DNA of 64,000 bases, from positions 114,943 to 178,942 of the forward strand of contig NZ_CANMWS010000010.1 in assembly GCF_947501665.1 (NCBI RefSeq), read 5' to 3'. Numbering within the stretch: the stretch's first letter is position 1; each line of letters opens with the position of its first letter. The DNA comes from an uncultured Shewanella sp. (GTDB taxonomy: Bacteria > Pseudomonadota > Gammaproteobacteria > Enterobacterales > Shewanellaceae). Position numbers and translations under genes: made by a program. Shown in pieces: positions 35,584 through 45,086 of this stretch. The notes beneath the pieces are model-generated. The model was not told the DNA's origin, made no database searches, and was given only the letters and a program-made list of their open reading frames with translations.

Positions 35584-36006
35584 ATGTCTGGTATTATGTC
35601 CAGTATTATGCCTGATGTAGGTATTAATACTTCCACATCAATGGTTAACTTTTTAGCTGAAGAACAGCAAAAATTAACAGAGACCTTGATCCAAGGAATT
35701 TTAGAAGGTATTCCTGATAGTGAATACATTCGGGAACTTAAACAAGCTGCTGTAGCTGAATATATTCAAAAAAGTCAGCAGGTTTCATCTGAATTAACCA
35801 GTTTATCGTCAACAACCTATGATTTTTTTGCAACGAAAAGCAATACGGATGGCCATTTAGCTGATTCAAAGTCAACCTATGGAAAAGACATTAAATCCTC
35901 ACCAAAGCAAGACAGCGAAGAATGGCGTGGGAGAATGCAAAACTTACAGGGAGTGAGAAGTGAAGTCGGTGAAGTGACAGGCGTACAAGATAATAATCGC
36001 TTCTAA
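35584..36006 (+). CDS. Small unknown protein co-transcribed with the T3SS chaperone-like gene
   Basis: 140 aa, no signal peptide or membrane span. It begins with a Gly/Met/Ser-rich segment (MSGIMSSIMPDVGINTS), then helices (LAEEQQKLTETLIQGIL, ELKQAAVAEYIQKSQQ), and a polar tail. ATG 35584 follows AGAGAGAG 15 bp after the chaperone-like gene. That spacing and the Ser-rich N-terminus would fit a secreted substrate or an accessory protein, but I recognise no family. Confidence 0.6.
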   Translation: MSGIMSSIMPDVGINTSTSMVNFLAEEQQKLTETLIQGILEGIPDSEYIRELKQAAVAEYIQKSQQVSSELTSLSSTTYDFFATKSNTDGHLADSKSTYGKDIKSSPKQDSEEWRGRMQNLQGVRSEVGEVTGVQDNNRF

Positions 36007-36042
36007 TACCGTTTTTAGGTACATTGGCCACTTCAGCTTGAT

Positions 36043-36633
36043 GTGAAAATTGATGGAAGAGATCTCTTGAATCTATTTGAAGTGGTGTGTTTGTTCCTCA
36101 CCTTATTGATCGGCATTAGTATTATCATCTCGACATTAAGGACGGGGATTTCACCTATGCCCAGTAGTTATAGAGTGCGTAAAGCGATGCTTGAACAGCT
36201 AGATATGACAGCGCAGGTGAGTCATGTGGCCGACTTAGGCTCGGGGTGGGGGCATTTAGGAATAGCGGTCGCTAAAGCGCATCCACATATTCAGGTTATT
36301 GGGTTTGAGGTCTCTTTTTTTCCTTGGCTCGTGTCAGTTTTATGGGCCAAATGTGAGGGTTTGAGTAATGTGACCTTTAAGCGACAGAATTTTTTATTGG
36401 CGGATCTGCCGGTATTTCAGGTTTATTATTGCTATTTATTTCCTAAAGGCATGCAAAGTCTGTCCCGAGTGCTGCAGCAACAAAAGTTAGCTGAGTTAAC
36501 AGAAGGAGGCAGTATTGTAATGCCGCCGCGCCATTTGATCAGTAATACTTTTGCGTTACCGGATCATCATCCCAGAAGTATGACGACGATGACCGATATG
36601 TATCGCACTAAGGTTTATACCTATCATTTATAG
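36043..36633 (+). CDS. Membrane-anchored SAM-dependent methyltransferase
   Basis: About 188-196 aa. One N-terminal hydrophobic segment (VVCLFLTLLIGISIIIS) is followed by a class I methyltransferase core with motif I VADLGSGWGHLGIAVAKAHP and acidic motif II VIGFEVS. The start is GTG 36043, which has no visible Shine-Dalgarno, or TTG 36067, preceded by GGAAGAGA; the latter may be real. Substrate unknown; such membrane-tethered small methyltransferases may act on lipids or membrane proteins. Confidence 0.72.
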   Translation: MKIDGRDLLNLFEVVCLFLTLLIGISIIISTLRTGISPMPSSYRVRKAMLEQLDMTAQVSHVADLGSGWGHLGIAVAKAHPHIQVIGFEVSFFPWLVSVLWAKCEGLSNVTFKRQNFLLADLPVFQVYYCYLFPKGMQSLSRVLQQQKLAELTEGGSIVMPPRHLISNTFALPDHHPRSMTTMTDMYRTKVYTYHL

Positions 36634-36664
36634 TGATAAAGCAGATGAGCGCTTATCAAGGCAT

Positions 36665-37276
36665 TTAAGATTGCTCAAAAACCTTCAACACCACTTGGGC
36701 CACTTTGTCTAATTCCTCTTTGCTGGCACCATTAGTTACTTGCACGGCCATACCTTGTAAGACGGTGACGAGGTATTTTGCTAAAACGCATGGATTGATG
36801 TCGTCGGGTAAATCACCTTCTTGATGGGCCCGCACAAATCGTTGATAGAGCTTTTCTTCATTTTCGCGGCGTCGTTGAATGAGTGCTTCTTTGACACTGG
36901 CACCCGCTTCACTACAGGCCAAGGCACTTTGTACGATAATGCAGCCTTGAGGATGATCGGTATTGGTTAAGCTCATCGCTGCGCCTTTGAGCATGAATAA
37001 GGCGACTTCATAGGCTGTTTCTTGCTCCAGAGCGGGTAGAAAATACCCACATGGGCGTTGCTCATACAGCTCAATTGCTTTTAAAAACAGTTGTTCTTTA
37101 TTACCAAAAGCTGAGTACAAGCTGGGTTTGTTAATGCCCATTGCCTGGGTTAAATCAGCTAGCGAGGCCCCTTCATAGCCTTTACGCCAAAAAACATCTA
37201 ATGCTTTTTCTAATGCTTGTTCTAGATCAAAGGCGCGAGGACGGCCGACTGACTGACCATTACACATGGGTGACAT
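36665..37276 (-). CDS. TetR-family repressor of the RND efflux operon
   Basis: About 203 aa. The N-terminal helix-turn-helix region reads GYEGASLADLTQAMGINKPSLYSAFGNKEQLF; the C-terminal ligand-binding domain is of the AefR/TetR_C type. I start at ATG 37276 (MSPMCNGQSVGRPRAF) because GAGGAA lies well placed upstream; ATGs at 37321 and 37315 are alternatives. Divergent from an RND pump operon, with two related palindromes in the 270-bp gap, so it almost certainly controls the pump and perhaps itself. The inducer is unknown. Confidence 0.9.
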   Translation of the reverse strand: MSPMCNGQSVGRPRAFDLEQALEKALDVFWRKGYEGASLADLTQAMGINKPSLYSAFGNKEQLFLKAIELYEQRPCGYFLPALEQETAYEVALFMLKGAAMSLTNTDHPQGCIIVQSALACSEAGASVKEALIQRRRENEEKLYQRFVRAHQEGDLPDDINPCVLAKYLVTVLQGMAVQVTNGASKEELDKVAQVVLKVFEQS

Positions 37277-37415
37277 ATTGTATTCCTCATTTTGGGTCGC
37301 ATAGGACGCATTCATTGTCATTTAAGAATATGCGGCCATTGCATATTAATTTGCCCGATTGTCCATTCGTTTTTGGCGATTTTGCTTATTTTATCACATA
37401 AAAAAGATATTTTCA

Positions 37416-37476
37416 TACCAATCAGTACAAAAAATGTTGACAGAAATTAAAAAATCTTTATATTTACCGATCGGTA
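37416..37476 (+). promoter_or_regulatory. RND operon promoter with paired TetR operators
   Basis: A sigma-70 promoter is readable: TTGACA at 37437-37442, 16-bp spacer, TATATT at 37459-37464. The perfect palindrome TACCGATCGGTA (37465-37476) follows the -10 box directly. A near copy, TACCAATCAGTA, lies at 37416-37427, upstream of the -35 box. Binding at both sites would bracket and block the promoter. Confidence 0.75.
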
Positions 37477-37544
37477 CATAAACATATTATTCATCTTTGA
37501 ATTATCTCAGTTCAAGGGGAGAGGATACATTTAGGGGCTTTGTC

Positions 37545-38792
37545 ATGAGTAAACAATACACTGTGAGACTTTTTATTTTGAGCAGCATTACAGCTTTAGT
37601 GTTAACTGCTTGTGGCGGCTCTGAAGTGGCAGCACCTGCAGCCGCCGCGATGCCAGCGCCCACTGTTGATGTAGCTAATGTGGTCTCACAACGGATCACC
37701 GAGTGGGATGAATTCACGGGGCGTTTACAGGCTCCTCAAACGGTTCAGCTCATGCCGAGAGTATCGGGTTATATTCAAAAAGTGAATTTTAAAGAAGGCG
37801 CATTAGTCAGCGAAGGTGAATTATTATTTCAAATCGATGCTGCACCTTTTAAAACAGAAGTGTTACGCCTGCAGGCACAGTTGAAGAGTGCGAAAGCGGC
37901 GAAAAAACTGGCTGATAGCGAGTATGCCAGAGCTGATAAATTGTTTAAAAAACAAGCCGTATCTGAAGAAACTCTAGAAGCGCGTTTGGCGACTAAGCAT
38001 CAAGCTGAAGCGAGCGTTAATTCACAGCAAGCAGCATTGAATCGCGCGCAGTTAGATTTAGCCTATACGCAAATTAACGCGCCTATTACCGGTCGAGTTT
38101 CTTATGCACAAGTGACAGCCGGTAACTATGTGACCGCTGGGCAGAGTGAGCTGACGCGTATCGTGTCCACCGAAAAAATGTATGCGTACTTTGATGTGGA
38201 TGAGCAAAGTTATTTAGGTTACACCCAATTGATGAATAAAGCCCGTTTAAAGGGCGAGCAAACCCAAGGCAGTCAAGTGTATATGGCGTTGGCAAATGAT
38301 AAAAGTTATCGTCATTTAGGGCATATTGATTTTGTCGATAATGCCGTTAATCCTCAAACTGGCACCATACGTTTGCGTGCCACATTTAATAATGACGATC
38401 AAAGCTTATTACCGGGCTTATTTGCTCGTATTAAGTTAATGAGTGGTGATGCTTATCAAGGGGTACTTATTGACGAAAAAGCCATTGGAACGGATTTAAA
38501 TAATAAATTTGTCTTAGTGGTTAACGATGAGCAGACACTGGAATATCGTCCTGTTGTTTTAGGCGAGAAAATCAATGGACTGCGTATTGTTAGTCGAGGC
38601 TTAGCAGCAAAAGATAACATTGTTGTAAATGGCTTGCAGCGTGTTAGACCCAGCATGAAAGTCACGCCAAATAAAGTCGAAATGGCCACACAAGCACAGT
38701 TAACTCAATTACAGCGTGAGCAACAATTTTTTGATGCAAATAGTGACGATGCGCTCACAGTTAATACGGCTTCACAACAAAATCGCGGATAA
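37545..38792 (+). CDS. RND efflux periplasmic adaptor (membrane fusion protein)
   Basis: About 415 aa lipoprotein adaptor linking the inner-membrane pump to an outer-membrane channel. Lipobox LTAC after a short signal peptide; adaptor motifs VQLMPRVSGYIQKVNFKEGALVSEG (split barrel-lipoyl), a coiled-coil hairpin around LKSAKAAKKLADSEYARADKL, and TQINAPITGRVSYAQV. I start at ATG 37545 (MSKQYTV) with AGGGG upstream; an earlier start would precede the signal peptide with polar sequence. First gene of the operon controlled by the divergent TetR repressor. Confidence 0.95.
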   Translation: MSKQYTVRLFILSSITALVLTACGGSEVAAPAAAAMPAPTVDVANVVSQRITEWDEFTGRLQAPQTVQLMPRVSGYIQKVNFKEGALVSEGELLFQIDAAPFKTEVLRLQAQLKSAKAAKKLADSEYARADKLFKKQAVSEETLEARLATKHQAEASVNSQQAALNRAQLDLAYTQINAPITGRVSYAQVTAGNYVTAGQSELTRIVSTEKMYAYFDVDEQSYLGYTQLMNKARLKGEQTQGSQVYMALANDKSYRHLGHIDFVDNAVNPQTGTIRLRATFNNDDQSLLPGLFARIKLMSGDAYQGVLIDEKAIGTDLNNKFVLVVNDEQTLEYRPVVLGEKINGLRIVSRGLAAKDNIVVNGLQRVRPSMKVTPNKVEMATQAQLTQLQREQQFFDANSDDALTVNTASQQNRG

Positions 38793-38805
38793 AAGGAGCG
38801 GTTGA

Positions 38806-41800
38806 ATGTTTTCGCAATTTTTTATTAAAAGGCCGATTTTTGCGGCCGTGATCTCAATGATTTTTGTGATCACAGGCATGATTGCTGTTTGGCAATTACC
38901 CATTACAGAATACCCAGAAGTGGTGCCACCTACTGTTGTCGTGACGGCAAATTATCCCGGTGCGAACCCGAAAGTGATTGCCGATACCGTTGCATCACCA
39001 CTTGAGCAAGAAATTAATGGAGTAGAAGACATGTTATACATGTCTTCTCAGGCCACCTCTGATGGGGTCATGACACTCACGATTACCTTTGCCATTGGTA
39101 CCGATGTCGATAGAGCGCAAACACAAGTACAAAGTCGTGTAGATAGAGCGAAGCCGCGTTTACCGCAAGAAGTACAGCGTTTGGGGATCATCACAGAAAA
39201 GTCGTCTCCCGATCTCACCATGGTGGTACATTTAACCTCACCAGACGATCGCTATGATATGCTGTATTTGTCTAATTATGCTGCGCTTAATGTCAAAGAT
39301 GAGTTAGCCCGTATTGAAGGGGTGGGTGCGGTGCGTTTATTTGGGGCTGGAGAATACAGTTTACGTATTTGGCTTGATCCTAATAAAGTGTCGGCTTTAG
39401 GTTTATCTCCAACACAAATTATTAGTGCTGTTCGTGAGCAAAACCAGCAAGCGGCTGCAGGAAGCTTGGGCTCTCAACCTAGTGGTGACGCTGATTTCCA
39501 ATTGCTCATAAACGTCAAAGGGCGTTTAACGACAGTGGAAGAATTTGAAGATATTATTATTCAAGTGGGTCAGCAAGGTGAGGTGACTCGCTTAAAAGAT
39601 GTGGCAAGAGTTGAGTTAGGCGCATCCAGTTATTCATTACGTTCATTATTGGATAATAAAGATGCCGTTGCTATCCCGATTTTTCAGGCATCAGGCTCTA
39701 ATGCTATTCAAATATCAGATGATGTGCGCTTGCGAATGGCGCAGTTATCTGAAAACTTTCCCGAAGGTTTAAGTTACTCGATTGTTTACGATCCTACCGT
39801 ATTCGTTCGGGATTCTATCAAAGCGGTCGTGAAAACATTGCTTGAAGCGGTATTGCTGGTGGTATTAGTGGTGGTGCTGTTTCTACAAACATGGCGCGCC
39901 TCGATCATTCCATTAGTGGCAGTACCTGTGTCTTTAATTGGTACTTTTACTTTCATGTACCTATTGGGCTTTTCGCTCAATGCCTTATCTTTATTTGGGC
40001 TGGTGCTGGCCATTGGTATTGTGGTTGATGATGCCATTGTGGTGGTGGAAAACGTTGAGCGTAATATTGCCGATGGTTTATCGCCGATTGCCGCCACGCA
40101 AAAGGCAATGAAGGAAGTGACTGGGCCGATTGTAGCAACGACATTAGTGTTAGCGGCGGTGTTTATTCCTACCGCATTTATGTCTGGGCTCACAGGGCAG
40201 TTTTATAAGCAGTTTGCACTGACCATTACGATTTCGACCTTCATCTCTGCGATTAACTCATTAACTTTGAGTCCTGCATTGTCGGCATTGCTGTTAAAAG
40301 GCCGTAATGAGAAAAAAGACATTTTGACACGAGGCATGGATAAAGTCTTTGGTGCTTGGCTATTTACTCCGTTTAACCGTTTCTTTAACCGCGCATCTAA
40401 CGGTTATGTTTGGTTGGTGAAAAAAGTCATCCGTTTAGGCGCGATTTTTGGTGTGCTGTACATCGGGCTTGTGGGGGTTGCCGGATTACAATTTAACTCA
40501 ACGCCAACAGGTTATGTACCCGGACAGGATAAGCAGTATTTGATTGCGTTTGCGCAGCTGCCAGATGCCGCCTCGCTGGATAGAACTGAAGCGGTCATTA
40601 AAGAAATGTCACGCATTGCCATGGCTCACCCAGGTGTGGCTAATTCGGTCGCGTTTCCTGGCTTGAGCATTAATGGCTTCACCAATAGCCCCAATAGTGG
40701 GATTGTGTTTACGCCATTGAAAGACTTTGCCGATCGCACCGATCCCAGTATGTCAGCGAATGCCATTGCAGCGGATTTAAATCGTCAGTTTGCCGGTATT
40801 CAAGATGCCTTTATTGCCATTTTTCCGCCTCCACCGGTACAAGGTTTAGGGACGATTGGCGGCTTTAGATTGCAAATTGAAGACCGTGCTAATTTGGGCT
40901 ACGAAGCATTATATAAAGTCACCATGCAAGTCATGCAAAAAGCGTGGGCCGCACCTGAGTTAACGGGGGTTTTCTCCAGCTACCAAGTGAATGTGCCTCA
41001 GCTTGATTTGGATGTGGATCGCACTAAAGCTAAGCAGCAAGGTGTGTCACTCAATGAAGTGTTTCAGACACTACAAGCGTATATGGGATCGACTTATGTC
41101 AATGATTTTAATCAGTTTGGCCGAACCTATCAGGTGAATATTCAGGCGGATGAAGCATTCCGTCAAAGTCCGGAGCAAATTAGCCAACTAAAAGTGCCTA
41201 ATAACCAAGGTGACATGGTGCCACTGGGATCATTTGTGACCGTCAGTAATATTGCAGGGCCCGATCGTGTCATGCATTACAATGGTTTTACCACAGCCGA
41301 GTTAAACGGTGGTCCAGCACCAGGTTACAGCTCAGGTGAGGCTCAGGCAGCCATTGAGAAAATCTTAGCTGACACCTTACCAAATGGCATGACTTATGAG
41401 TGGACTGAGCTGACATATCAGCAAATATTGGCTGGCAACACAGGTTTGATTGTGTTCCCACTGGTTATTTTACTCGTCTTTATGGTGCTTGCTGCGCAAT
41501 ATGAGAGTTTATCTCTACCGTTAGCCATTATTTTAATCATTCCAATGACCTTATTATCGGCGATAAGCGGTGTCTTGATCTATGGGGGAGATAATAATAT
41601 TTTCACCCAAATAGGCTTGATTGTACTGGTAGGCTTAGCGACTAAAAATGCAATTTTGATTGTTGAATTTGCGAAAGAGAGGCAAGATGAAGGTGCTACT
41701 GCCATGGAAGCCATATTAGATGCGGCACGCTTACGATTACGCCCGATTTTAATGACATCCATTGCCTTTATTATGGGAGTTGTGCCTATGGTCTTCTCAA

Positions 41801-41955
41801 CAGGTGCAGGAGCTGAAATGCGCCAAGCGATAGGGGTTGCGGTGTTTGCTGGTATGATAGGCGTGACAGTATTTGGTTTATTGCTGACGCCACTGTTTTA
41901 CTTTTTTTTAGCCAGAAGAGGTGAAAAGAGAGTGCAAAAAAGCATTAGCCAGTAA
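38806..41955 (+). CDS. RND multidrug efflux permease (HAE1/AcrB family)
   Basis: 1049 aa proton-driven inner-membrane pump. It starts MFSQFFIKRPIFAAVISM, and has the proton-relay helix GLVLAIGIVVDDAIVVVENVE with the paired aspartates, the conserved GLTGQFYKQFALTI region, and the late transmembrane segment GLIVLVGLATKNAILIVEFA. 12 transmembrane helices and two large periplasmic loops are expected. It starts 13 bp after the adaptor gene. No outer-membrane channel gene follows, so TolC is presumably supplied from elsewhere. Confidence 0.96.
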   Translation: MFSQFFIKRPIFAAVISMIFVITGMIAVWQLPITEYPEVVPPTVVVTANYPGANPKVIADTVASPLEQEINGVEDMLYMSSQATSDGVMTLTITFAIGTDVDRAQTQVQSRVDRAKPRLPQEVQRLGIITEKSSPDLTMVVHLTSPDDRYDMLYLSNYAALNVKDELARIEGVGAVRLFGAGEYSLRIWLDPNKVSALGLSPTQIISAVREQNQQAAAGSLGSQPSGDADFQLLINVKGRLTTVEEFEDIIIQVGQQGEVTRLKDVARVELGASSYSLRSLLDNKDAVAIPIFQASGSNAIQISDDVRLRMAQLSENFPEGLSYSIVYDPTVFVRDSIKAVVKTLLEAVLLVVLVVVLFLQTWRASIIPLVAVPVSLIGTFTFMYLLGFSLNALSLFGLVLAIGIVVDDAIVVVENVERNIADGLSPIAATQKAMKEVTGPIVATTLVLAAVFIPTAFMSGLTGQFYKQFALTITISTFISAINSLTLSPALSALLLKGRNEKKDILTRGMDKVFGAWLFTPFNRFFNRASNGYVWLVKKVIRLGAIFGVLYIGLVGVAGLQFNSTPTGYVPGQDKQYLIAFAQLPDAASLDRTEAVIKEMSRIAMAHPGVANSVAFPGLSINGFTNSPNSGIVFTPLKDFADRTDPSMSANAIAADLNRQFAGIQDAFIAIFPPPPVQGLGTIGGFRLQIEDRANLGYEALYKVTMQVMQKAWAAPELTGVFSSYQVNVPQLDLDVDRTKAKQQGVSLNEVFQTLQAYMGSTYVNDFNQFGRTYQVNIQADEAFRQSPEQISQLKVPNNQGDMVPLGSFVTVSNIAGPDRVMHYNGFTTAELNGGPAPGYSSGEAQAAIEKILADTLPNGMTYEWTELTYQQILAGNTGLIVFPLVILLVFMVLAAQYESLSLPLAIILIIPMTLLSAISGVLIYGGDNNIFTQIGLIVLVGLATKNAILIVEFAKERQDEGATAMEAILDAARLRLRPILMTSIAFIMGVVPMVFSTGAGAEMRQAIGVAVFAGMIGVTVFGLLLTPLFYFFLARRGEKRVQKSISQ

Positions 41956-42002
41956 CTGGAAAAGCTCTACTCTATTGACTCAATGTTTCTTGTGAGTTCT
42001 TC

Positions 42003-42033
42003 AAAAAATGCGCCTTTAAAGGCGCATTTTTTT
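42003..42033. terminator. Rho-independent terminator after RND operon
   Basis: A continuous palindrome with GCGCC core (AATGCGCC-TTTAA-GGCGCATT) ending in a run of seven Ts. Strong terminator, possibly bidirectional. Confidence 0.9.
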
Positions 42034-42115
42034 ATGGGTATTAGCTATCACTCAATTTGGTGAGTCGTTGACAATTCTACTATGCTTAATTTGAGTGATA
42101 ATAAAGGAGCCCATT

Positions 42116-42433
42116 ATGTATGTTCCCGATATTGATAAAGTAAAAGAGAAAATGACAAAACTCGCGTCATCAGGTGTATTAGCCCAATGGGAGCTGCCTT
42201 ATGAGAATTTATTAACGCGATTATCGGCGGCTATTTTTTTTGCAGAGGTGTCTGATGAGAGTCAGTTAGAGGCGTTGTCTGCTGATTTTTCTGACTATGA
42301 AGACTTTTTGGTGCAAGTTAATCACAAAAAAGAGGATGCGAATACGCTGTCAAGAATGAGTTATCGAATCACTTTTAGTCAAGAAGAGATCGATAGTTAT
42401 CGAGAAAAATCTGCTGCAGAAAATAACGAATAA
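42116..42433 (+). CDS. Small protein of unknown function
   Basis: About 105 aa, acidic, helical, no membrane segment. ATG 42116 (MYVPDIDKVKEKM) follows AAGGAG and is preferred to an upstream start at 42095. A central DESQLEALSADFSDYEDFLVQV region and acidic tail are the only notable features. It stands alone between two terminators. Family not recognised. Confidence 0.65.
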   Translation: MYVPDIDKVKEKMTKLASSGVLAQWELPYENLLTRLSAAIFFAEVSDESQLEALSADFSDYEDFLVQVNHKKEDANTLSRMSYRITFSQEEIDSYREKSAAENNE

Positions 42434-42435
42434 AG

Positions 42436-42470
42436 AACAGAACTCACATTCAGCTTGTGTGAGTTCTGTT
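42436..42470. terminator. Bidirectional terminator
   Basis: Perfect 13-bp stem (AACAGAACTCACA and complement) with a 9-nt loop between convergent genes. Confidence 0.75.
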
Positions 42471-42477
42471 ATTTGAA

Positions 42478-43518
42478 TTAGTCATGGTAAAACGTATTCG
42501 TTTCAATAAACTTATTATTATGTTCTTGAATGTAGCGTTTAAAACGTTCTAGTGAGTCAAAGTCTAAATGAGCGGTACTGAGCATGGTCTCTTTTTCTAT
42601 GCCTAAGCCTTTCAATTGCATCGGATCGATGTTGGCGGAGACTTCAAGAATATAGCGGCCATTTTTGGGGCTAAAAGTGGCTAAATGATTACTGAATAAT
42701 TGGCTCACATGGGCACACAGCATGAGACCGTTTGCACCATCAAGCTTTTCTTCTTCACTACAAAGCTCCCAAGATTTAATGTGGGTGGCTGTGAGCATAC
42801 AGGCGATATCCACTAATGTGACGGCACAATGTTCAGATTGCCATAAATCAATGACGTTACGCCTAAAAATACCTTGTCCAATTCTGTTATTCACCGCCTC
42901 AATTTTGTCATTAACGGTGTGTGATGTTTCCAAAATATGGGTTAAATCAAAAGAGAGATCATCTTCAAGTAAATGCTCTTCTTTAAAGTCGGGATCGACT
43001 AAATCCATCAGTACATATCGATGGTTAGCATAGTGATGACTAATATCTTTAGGTTCTTTAAACCAGATTAAATCTTTTGGTTTAAATTTGATATTAAATA
43101 TCGATAAGGCCGGTGTTTCTTTTAATGGGACAGTGTTGATATTTAATTCATTAAGCTGGCCCTGCATTTCGTCTAGCCAACCTTCAGCTTGGTAAGTATC
43201 CAATGTGGCTTGAGCATCTTTTTCGGCTAAGCACTGTACTCTTTTGATGTAGCCGACGCAAAGCTTGCGATTATCTTTTAACGTGTATAACCAAATATTC
43301 CATTTATTACCTTTTAATCGATTATTTTGGGTATCGATAGCGGGTAAAAAGGCATATTTGAAGCCGTCAATCTGTTTGCTTTGCTCGCCTAACCATTCTT
43401 CAAAACTGTAACCCTGGTTATTCTCAAGGCTTTCTTTATCTTGGCTTTTTCCTTCCATGCCAGAAGGGAATGCCCAATGATGGCTATTCCAGCAAATGCG
43501 CGTAATTTTATTATCCAT
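42478..43518 (-). CDS. HNH_2-type endonuclease-like protein
   Basis: 346 aa. The C-terminal third resembles the HNH_2 domain: IGQGIFRRNVIDLW, then HCAVT, LTATHIKSWELCSEEEKLDGANGLML, and a final LFSNHLATFS. The first His and the Asn are present, while the usual last H/D position is replaced by VSQLF, so catalysis is uncertain. The N-terminal part (ICWNSHHWAFPSG and FEEWLGEQ) resembles a module found in front of HNH domains in restriction-like proteins. It is the left-most member of a run of nuclease and toxin genes. A defence role is inferred. Confidence 0.6.
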   Translation of the reverse strand: MDNKITRICWNSHHWAFPSGMEGKSQDKESLENNQGYSFEEWLGEQSKQIDGFKYAFLPAIDTQNNRLKGNKWNIWLYTLKDNRKLCVGYIKRVQCLAEKDAQATLDTYQAEGWLDEMQGQLNELNINTVPLKETPALSIFNIKFKPKDLIWFKEPKDISHHYANHRYVLMDLVDPDFKEEHLLEDDLSFDLTHILETSHTVNDKIEAVNNRIGQGIFRRNVIDLWQSEHCAVTLVDIACMLTATHIKSWELCSEEEKLDGANGLMLCAHVSQLFSNHLATFSPKNGRYILEVSANIDPMQLKGLGIEKETMLSTAHLDFDSLERFKRYIQEHNNKFIETNTFYHD

Positions 43519-43736
43519 ATTAAGCTTATCCTTCTCGCTGTTTATTCATACCCATAATTTTAAAAATGAGTTTTAAAAATGAGTATTGCTTTCCTCATAC
43601 TGCTGCTTTTATAAGCTAAAGGCAAAGCCTAATTGATAATGGTTAAAGGTGCGAGTGAATTTTGATTTTTTTTAGCAGAAGGGATCGAGAGGATAGGGGG
43701 AATAACATAGCAGTCAAAGTAAAAGGATGATACTGA

Positions 43737-43750
43737 TATACCCGTGATAC
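43737..43750 (+). repeat. Solo end of the MITE-like repeat
   Basis: TATACCCGTGATAC matches the terminal word of the element at 29787 but no partner end is seen nearby. It lies in the 272-bp noncoding gap between the HNH_2-like gene and a secreted protein gene. Probably a decayed copy. Confidence 0.5.
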
Positions 43751-43790
43751 TTTGACTGTATCGCAATTTATGCTTTGATGGGAAACAAGA

Positions 43791-44756
43791 TTATTTAGCT
43801 TTTGCTGTCTCTTTGCTTGTTTCTACTTTGTCACTGGCAATGCACTGATAGGTATGCAATGACACTTCGCCGAGCTGACGGTTATTCACCGATTGACACT
43901 TCTCTGTTGCAGTGGAGAATTGAGCAATGTAGCTGTCAAAAGCGGCTTTATTATCATCAGAACCAAATGCAAACATTTGACCCGATATGTCTTCTTTTTT
44001 CACCGGAACGGTATTGTTGTCAGCATCGCTAGCAGAAATCACATTGAAGGTTTCTTTTTTAGGATCGATAGCAACTTGTGCGCTGCCTATGGGTTCATGA
44101 TTGGCATTTTCAAACTGAATATTCATGTGTAAGCCAATACCATCATAAATCTCATAAGGCAGTTTAAAACTGATTAATGCTTTTGACAGTGTACTGAAAA
44201 GGTAAGTGGTATAGTTGTCACCAAAATACTCATGATAGGCCTTATTGCGTAAATAAGAGGCTTGCATGAAGTCATACACATTGGCTTGCTGTTTGAAGCT
44301 ACCATAGTATAGATATTGGTAATCGAAGTTAAAGGAAGGCTTAGCTTTCAATGTGTGAGCATGAAAATGTGATTTCGTGCCATCAGTACCTTCAGTTGAT
44401 TCTGGGTTAACCACAACCGACTCTGGCATGAATGCAAGCAGTGCTTTACGGGCTTCAATGACAGCATTGATATTGTCTGCTTCGTCAGTTGTTAGCTCGA
44501 CTGTGGTGAGTTCATGGACGGTTTTACCGTATTTATTGGTGACTGCATTGACTTGGAATTTACTTGCCTGTTCATTTTGGTAATCGACAACCGCAATAAA
44601 TTCATCCTTGTGTGTTCTTAAGTGGTGTTGTGTTACCGCTTCCATTTGAGTCGGCGAGCATCCATTGCAAGTCAGTAGGGTGGTTTCTGTTGCTGCAGAA
44701 ACGTTAAAAGCGCTGAACAATCCAGTTGTTATTAAAGAAAGTGTCAGTGGTTTCAT
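43791..44756 (-). CDS. Secreted protein of unknown function
   Basis: About 321 aa with a signal peptide (MKPLTLSLITTGLFSAFNVSA, cleavage near SA-AT). Mature part about 300 aa with a cysteine pair in LLTCNGCSPTQM close to the N-terminus and two more near the C-terminus (EKCQSV and YQCIA). I start at ATG 44756; an in-frame ATG at 44765 is an alternative. No catalytic motif recognised. It borders an 836-bp gap. Confidence 0.65.
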   Translation of the reverse strand: MKPLTLSLITTGLFSAFNVSAATETTLLTCNGCSPTQMEAVTQHHLRTHKDEFIAVVDYQNEQASKFQVNAVTNKYGKTVHELTTVELTTDEADNINAVIEARKALLAFMPESVVVNPESTEGTDGTKSHFHAHTLKAKPSFNFDYQYLYYGSFKQQANVYDFMQASYLRNKAYHEYFGDNYTTYLFSTLSKALISFKLPYEIYDGIGLHMNIQFENANHEPIGSAQVAIDPKKETFNVISASDADNNTVPVKKEDISGQMFAFGSDDNKAAFDSYIAQFSTATEKCQSVNNRQLGEVSLHTYQCIASDKVETSKETAKAK

Positions 44757-45086
44757 AATTTGCATGGGTAGCCTTAATGATAATTTAATAGTTTCATGAC
44801 GTTAATCACGTCACCTCGATATAGTAGTAATGAGTCATAGATTGGCGCAATGAGGCTTAAGTCGAACTTTTTTTAATAAGCTGTAACGCAATAGTTAACT
44901 TTATCTGTGTAGGTGATGATAATAATTCTCATTGATGTTGTTCAATTAGCATTAGGTCGATTAACCTTAAGTCTTAATTAATTAAGTTGTGGCAAAGTGG
45001 ATGATAGGGGGCAGTGTGAGGAGGGGAAGGGAGTGTGAGGAGGGAAAAAGGGGAGAGAGGTTTGATGTGAGAGTAGAGTTAAATGT

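Noticed and set aside
33856..36006. A full type III secretion locus around the chaperone-like gene
   Set aside because: No apparatus genes (ATPase, ring, needle, export gate) occur anywhere in the window.
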